Origin: Acanthopleura granulata
Taxonomy: Eukaryota; Mollusca; Polyplacophora; Chitonida; Chitonidae
Assembly: GCA_016165875.1 (NCBI GenBank)
Contig: JABBOT010000013.1
Location: 15,427,543 to 15,491,542 of the forward strand
DNA length: 64,000 nucleotides
Reading direction: 5' to 3'
Part shown: piece by piece, positions 59,727 through 64,000 of the stretch
Layout: every line of letters begins with the position of its first letter
Numbering within the stretch: the first letter of the stretch is position 1
The notes under the pieces: generated by a model
The model's database searches: none
Told to the model about the DNA's origin: nothing
The model's input: only the letters and a program-made list of their open reading frames with translations
Translations under genes and position numbers: made by a program

Positions 59727-60240
59727 TTAGCTGGTCTGTTACATCTTAGAATTCAGTACTGTCCAGTGTAATGTATAGCTTTGACGCTCCACTGTGACTA
59801 GTTGTATTAGCTGATTTGTTACATCTTAGAATTCAGTACTGTCCAGTGTAATGTATAGCTTTGACGCTCCACTGTGACTAGTTGTATTAGCTGGTCTGTT
59901 ACATCTTAGAATTCAGTACTGTCCAGTGTAATGTATAGCTTTGACGCTCCACTGTGACTAGTTGTATAGCTTTGACGCTCCACTGTGACTAGTTGTATTA
60001 GCTGATTTGTTACATCTTAGAATTCGGTACTGTCCTGTCTAATGTATAGCTTTGACACTCCACTGTGACTAGTTGTATTAGCTGATTTGTGACATCTTAG
60101 AATTCAGTACTGTCCAGTGTAATGTAAAGCTTTGACGCTCCACTGTGACTAGTTGTATTAGCTGATTTGTTACATCTTAGAATTCGGTACTGTCCAGTCT
60201 AATGTATAGCTTTGACGCTCCACTGTGACTAGTTGTAGAG
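59727..60240. repeat. 80-bp minisatellite, six copies plus a 31-bp partial
   Basis: Unit starts ATTAGCTGATTTGTTACATC and ends CCACTGTGACTAGTTGT. After copy three the last 31 bp are repeated once more. Confidence 0.95.
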
Positions 60241-60330
60241 TTTTGACACTGTGCTTGTATCTTTACATTTGTGTCACATAAAAAAAGACACTAAAGTGGA
60301 AATATCAGTTTTAACAGTTGCATGCTATAA

Positions 60331-60465
60331 TTCTGCAGTTTGTAATCTGGGGTGTCATTCTGCAGTTTGTATTGTGGGGTATCATTCTGCAGTTTGTAAT
60401 GTGGGGTGTCATTCTGCAGTTTGTAATGTGGGGTGTCATTCTGCAGTTTGTAATGTGGGGTATCA
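60331..60465. repeat. 27-bp minisatellite, five copies
   Basis: CATTCTGCAGTTTGTAATGT plus GGGGTRT. Open in several frames because the unit is a multiple of three. Confidence 0.95.
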
Positions 60466-60547
60466 CATTTTTGACATTACCATTACATTGGTACAGGTGA
60501 AAAAAAGAGTTCAAAAGAACTCGAGTATATTTGGGGCCTTCTTGACC

Positions 60548-60794
60548 AAGGGCAGTAGCGCACCAGTGCAGCGTTATGACCCTGTGCCTCTCACCAATGT
60601 GGTTGCTGCAAGTTCAAGTCCAGCTCCTGCTGGCTTCCTCTGCAGCGGGTCATGGGAAGGTCAGCCAGCAACCAGCAGATGGTCATGGGTTTCCCCTGGG
60701 CTGTGCCCAGTCCCACCACATTGCTGGCCGCTGTCATATAAGTGAAATATTCTTCAGTATCGCATAAAACACCAATCATATAAATAAATAAATG
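60548..60794 (+). mobile_element. SINE family A, near full length
   Basis: GCAGTAGCGCACCAGTGCAG (head remnant), B-box region GCAAGTTCAAGTCCAGCTCC, 3' domain and AAATAAATAAATG tail. Confidence 0.9.
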
Positions 60795-60879
60795 AAATTG
60801 AGTATATTGCATCCCATTATAAGTTCTGAAGTGTTCAATAACATAGCAGAGGTTAACCTTACTTTTACATGCGCTTAAT

Positions 60880-61140
60880 GACCTAGAATTTTGTCCATGA
60901 CTAAGTTGTTTATTTTTTCGTTTTCGTTTTCGTTTTCGTACAGTCTGTGTGATTTTAGAAAGTTGTTTTATGGTTTGTTTGATAGGTTCAGAGATACCCT
61001 ACTGGAAAATTTTGAGTGTCATCACCAGAAATAATATTTTGTGACATATGTTTGCCTCTAAAGATGCACTTATTGTGGATGGAAGTTTAGGTCATTTACT
61101 GTAATTGTGACAGGATAAAGAATAAAAAATAAAAAAAATA
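60880..61140 (+). repeat. Repeat family D, copy 2
   Basis: AATGACCTAGAATTTTGTCC at the start and TTTGCCTCTAAAGATGCAC with TTTAGGTCATTTAC at the end, closing in an A-rich AAAATAAAAAAAATAA stretch. It has a short (TTTTCG)n run inside. Confidence 0.65.
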
Positions 61141-61309
61141 ATTATTGGTCGTCGTTACTATTGGATCTTGTGATTCTGCACAGTGGAATGTAGTTGTTAG
61201 CAAAGTTTGACACTATAATATACATTGTGACGATAAGAGGTCTGGTGTGTTGATGTGGCCATTTGCACATGTAGTTTTTATTCATGAACACTACTTGTCT
61301 TTCCTCAAT

Positions 61310-61470
61310 ACGGAGTGTCCATGTGTATGTCACCTGTAAGAAAGGTTGTGAGTAAGTTGTCATAGGTTGCTGGTTTACCTTTTGGTAATGACCACTGACA
61401 TCGTATGAATGAAAAATTTTGGAGTACCTCGTGTGTGGCATTAAAGAACAGCCCAATTGATAAATATGGT
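61310..61470 (+). mobile_element. SINE family B, decayed
   Basis: GTGAGTAAGTTGTCATAGG, TGGTTTACCTTTTGG, CATCGTATGAATGAAAAATT and GGCATTAAAGAACAG. Confidence 0.45.
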
Positions 61471-61479
61471 ACGTCATTA

Positions 61480-61726
61480 ATTACTATGAATGACCTAAAA
61501 TGTCGTCCAGGACAAAGTTACTAGGTTTGCGTGATGGCGATAGCACTGTTGATCGTAGAAAGGGGTTGGATGTTTGTTTGTATTTAAAGGTAAGATGATA
61601 TTCTACCTGAATAATGTAAGTTTCAGTACCAAAGGAGAAATTTGGTAATCTTTATAGGCCTCTAAAATGCACTTCATTGGCCAAATGTTTAGGTATAATA
61701 CAGGAAATAAAGAAATAAATAAGTAT
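61480..61726 (+). repeat. Repeat family D, copy 3
   Basis: GAATGACCTAAAATGTCGTCC, GGCCTCTAAAATGCACTTCA and AAATGTTTAGG, ending in AAATAAAGAAATAAATAAG. Same orientation as the previous copy about 600 bp upstream, with a family B fragment between. Confidence 0.65.
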
Positions 61727-61729
61727 TGC

Positions 61730-62145
61730 CCAGCCTCAGACTTGCTATACTGATGCAAGGGAGCAAGATTTGGCACCAATTACATGCTGCAAAGCCAAGT
61801 GAAATGAAGTTACATGTGCATTACAAAGTAATCAATGATGTTAATTAATCAATGATGTTAATTAATTGATACTGCTGAATATCAGCAAAAATATTTTTGA
61901 TTTTAGTTTCAAAGACATTTTATAATGAATACGGTATAAATGGTCCTGACTAATGACTCAGAGCAGACAATCCCAGTGTAAATTGGGACCCATATTGGAG
62001 TTTAATTTAATAGCAAGTGACTGGCAAAACTGATGAATGTTGTTTTTTTTTCTTCTCCGTAGCCAAATTTCCAGTTTAAAGAAATCATTTAATAAGGGTT
62101 TGTGCTTGTTGCCTGAAAGGTAAAAATCAACTTAAGATTGTTTTA
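61730..62145. other. No recognised feature
   Basis: AT-rich unique sequence with a 17-bp AATCAATGATGTTAATT duplication near 61830-61865. Confidence 0.4.
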
Positions 62146-62149
62146 AGAG

Positions 62150-62323
62150 GAATGAGTACTGAACCAGGTGTAAAGAACATTTAGGAATGGATACTGTACC
62201 TGGTGTAAAGAACATTTAAGATGAAATACTGTACCTGGTGTAAAGAACATTTAAGATGAAATACTGTACCTGGTGTAAAGAACATTTAGGATGAAATACT
62301 GTACCTGGGGTAAAGAACATTTA
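62150..62323. repeat. 35-bp minisatellite, five copies
   Basis: ATACTGTACCTGGTGTAAAG plus AACATTTAAGATGAA, with the GTAAAG word every 35 bp. Confidence 0.95.
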
Positions 62324-62329
62324 GATATA

Positions 62330-62880
62330 ACTTCTAAACACATTCCCTCATTCCAACATTGCATGGATTTGTATATTTTCGTAGTATGTTTATATACATG
62401 TATATAAGCATCACCAGATTAGTGAATAGTAACTTAAATGTTTGAACATATTTCACTTTCAAAGTGGAAAATATTTCATGTAAAAAAAAAAGTCTTTTTA
62501 CTTTTTGAAACTAAAATCGTATCAGTGCGAAAGGATGAACCATTTTCCATTTAAAGAAAGATACTAAATGAAAAAGGGAGTTTTAGTAAATAAAGTTGAA
62601 ATAAAATGAAAAAGACCCTTCTGATGTTGATTTTTTTATAGGGATAGTATTCTGTTACTTTCCTTGATGGACACCTCAACATGCAAGAGTTGAAGCAGCA
62701 AGGTTTAAAGGGCAGGCAAAGGATGTGTGGATTGAAGATACCTCCATGTTATGGTGACGAAAAAACAAAACAAAAACAAAAAGCAAACAACTAAAACGTA
62801 AACAAATGCTGGTTTTGAACTGTCAGTCTTATTCATCATGGTATGGTAGTATTAGGTCTGAGATTTGAGATCGTTTGGCT
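62330..62880. other. No recognised feature
   Basis: AT-rich unique sequence. Confidence 0.4.
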
Positions 62881-63760
62881 GTAACGTGGGAGGGCAGGAG
62901 GTGGTATTCAAGTCACATCCTCTGAACCAATCCCTCCCCAGAACTTAGCTCCCCTTATAGCATGACTGGTAAATGGGGGACTATACACACTGCTAAGAGG
63001 CGCAGAGTTTTCGGGAATGGATAAATTTGATGGGCCGTATTGTCCTTCCGAATGAGGCCAGGGCGTTGACGATACAAAGGCGATTTTCCCAGCATGCTTT
63101 GGTAGTTCTGAAAGTAATGTGTTTTTCAACCCGAACGAAGAGTGATTACAGAGGGCTCGCGTGTAGATTGATGGACACTGGTCAGTGTGTGGCTTGACCG
63201 TCCAAAATCTAGTCTTATAAACTTGGCTCCAGCCGCTCTGTTGACCATACTGATTCAGCGAAAGGCCTGGGGATATTAGCTGCTGGTCAACTTGCAGACG
63301 GGTCATCAAATCGCCCTCTCCTTTACATCGATGCCTGGTAACCATTCAGTTCCTCAGAGCTCGTTTAGATTTAATCATTTCTAGAGAAATGCGGAAATCA
63401 AAAGAGTTGCCCCATGAAAAGTCCTGCACAGGGTGACTTGAAAGGGACGTTTTTATTTCTGCGGTGGCTGCAAAGAAAAAAAACAATAATAAAGTGGACA
63501 GAATGGTTGCCAAATTTGAATAAAGGCATGAAGCGTGCCGACGGAAATTAAATCTATTTGCGAAAAGAGGTAATAAAAGGTCTTTCAATTGCCACTAAAT
63601 TTGTGTGAATTCCCGAGCAATTTGTACGAAAAAACATCTCCACATGCCATTTGGGGACTGTCAAATCCAATTAAAGGGCCTACTTCATGGGTTCAAATTT
63701 GACGGCCGCTCTCCGCGACCTTCCCAAAACGAACCCAAATACCTAAAAGCTTGCACTACA
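62880..63760. other. Repeat-free island, candidate regulatory element
   Basis: The longest clean unique island near the right edge. CCAATTAAAG (63667-63676), GGTAATAAAAGG and GGAAATTAAATC are homeodomain-like words. The 145-codon minus frame at 63345-62908 has no domain support. Confidence 0.25.
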
Positions 63761-64000
63761 TCACTATTACGGAAATCCCAAGAGTTTTAGACTGAAAAAA
63801 TTCAACGTAACCCTCCTGAAAAATTTATACGCTAATTGATGATTACATTACAGGTTTGTATAACTGTTTACGTAGGAAATTTATAAAATCTAACATTTGT
63901 TGACCTCAGTACATACATGTAGCTTTCAGTTGACTGAATTCAAACCTCTAATGTCATCCATTAATGTACATGTAAATTATTTATTTTTCGATATAATAGT

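Noticed and set aside
62908..63345. 145-codon minus-strand frame as a gene
   Set aside because: No domain, splice or composition support; the sequence looks like a unique noncoding island.

Overview
The window reads as AT-rich eukaryotic genomic DNA, most likely from a mollusc (perhaps a bivalve; another lophotrochozoan cannot be excluded). Genes are broken into short exons with GT/AG borders. Several tRNA-derived SINE families are scattered on both strands, many ending in AAATAAATAAATAA-type tails. About two dozen minisatellites and frequent TACATGTA-like words complete the picture. There are no operons, ribosome-binding sites or other prokaryotic signals. Most open frames of 60 to 160 codons here are chance frames, SINE frames or frames running through tandem repeats.

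Region by region. (1) 1-6.9 kb: the clearest gene, on the minus strand. Four exons at 6210-6109, 4170-4119, 2173-2078 and 1414-1302 have good splice sites and matching phases. They encode the start of a lysine/glutamate-rich coiled-coil protein with a CxxC pair. Two further, weaker exons (1196-1105, 432-313) continue the frame toward the window edge. (2) 7-15 kb: SINEs, one copy of an unclassified element of about 0.6 kb (second copy inverted at 35.4-36.0 kb), and a weak cysteine-containing exon pair at 12.9 kb. (3) 15.7-16.9 kb: a 12-bp repeat organised into 72-bp and 144-bp higher-order units, open in three frames, one of them Thr/Ser-rich. (4) 17.7-20 kb: a probable plus-strand promoter zone. 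It has five TGACGT words in about 150 bp, TATA-like DNA, an open exon starting at ATG 18461 and ending at a GTGAGC donor, and a second candidate noncoding first exon ending at 19655. (5) 22.4-24.2 kb: a 1.9-kb array of a 24-bp unit. (6) 25-64 kb: no confident coding exon. One well-bordered 89-bp exon without a through-running frame lies at 31231-31319. The rest is SINEs, many minisatellites and repeat-free islands that look like candidate conserved regulatory elements. This would fit the long introns or flank of a regulatory gene whose body lies beyond 64 kb, but that is inference.

Best leads: the minus-strand coiled-coil gene, which has to be assembled from short exons; an exact 80-bp copy of one island segment inside a 26-bp minisatellite 1.7 kb away; the 72/144-bp array with a 331-codon Thr/Ser-rich antisense frame; the TGACGT cluster with its downstream exon; and repeat families that appear unclassified. 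I did not find a clearly new biological system.
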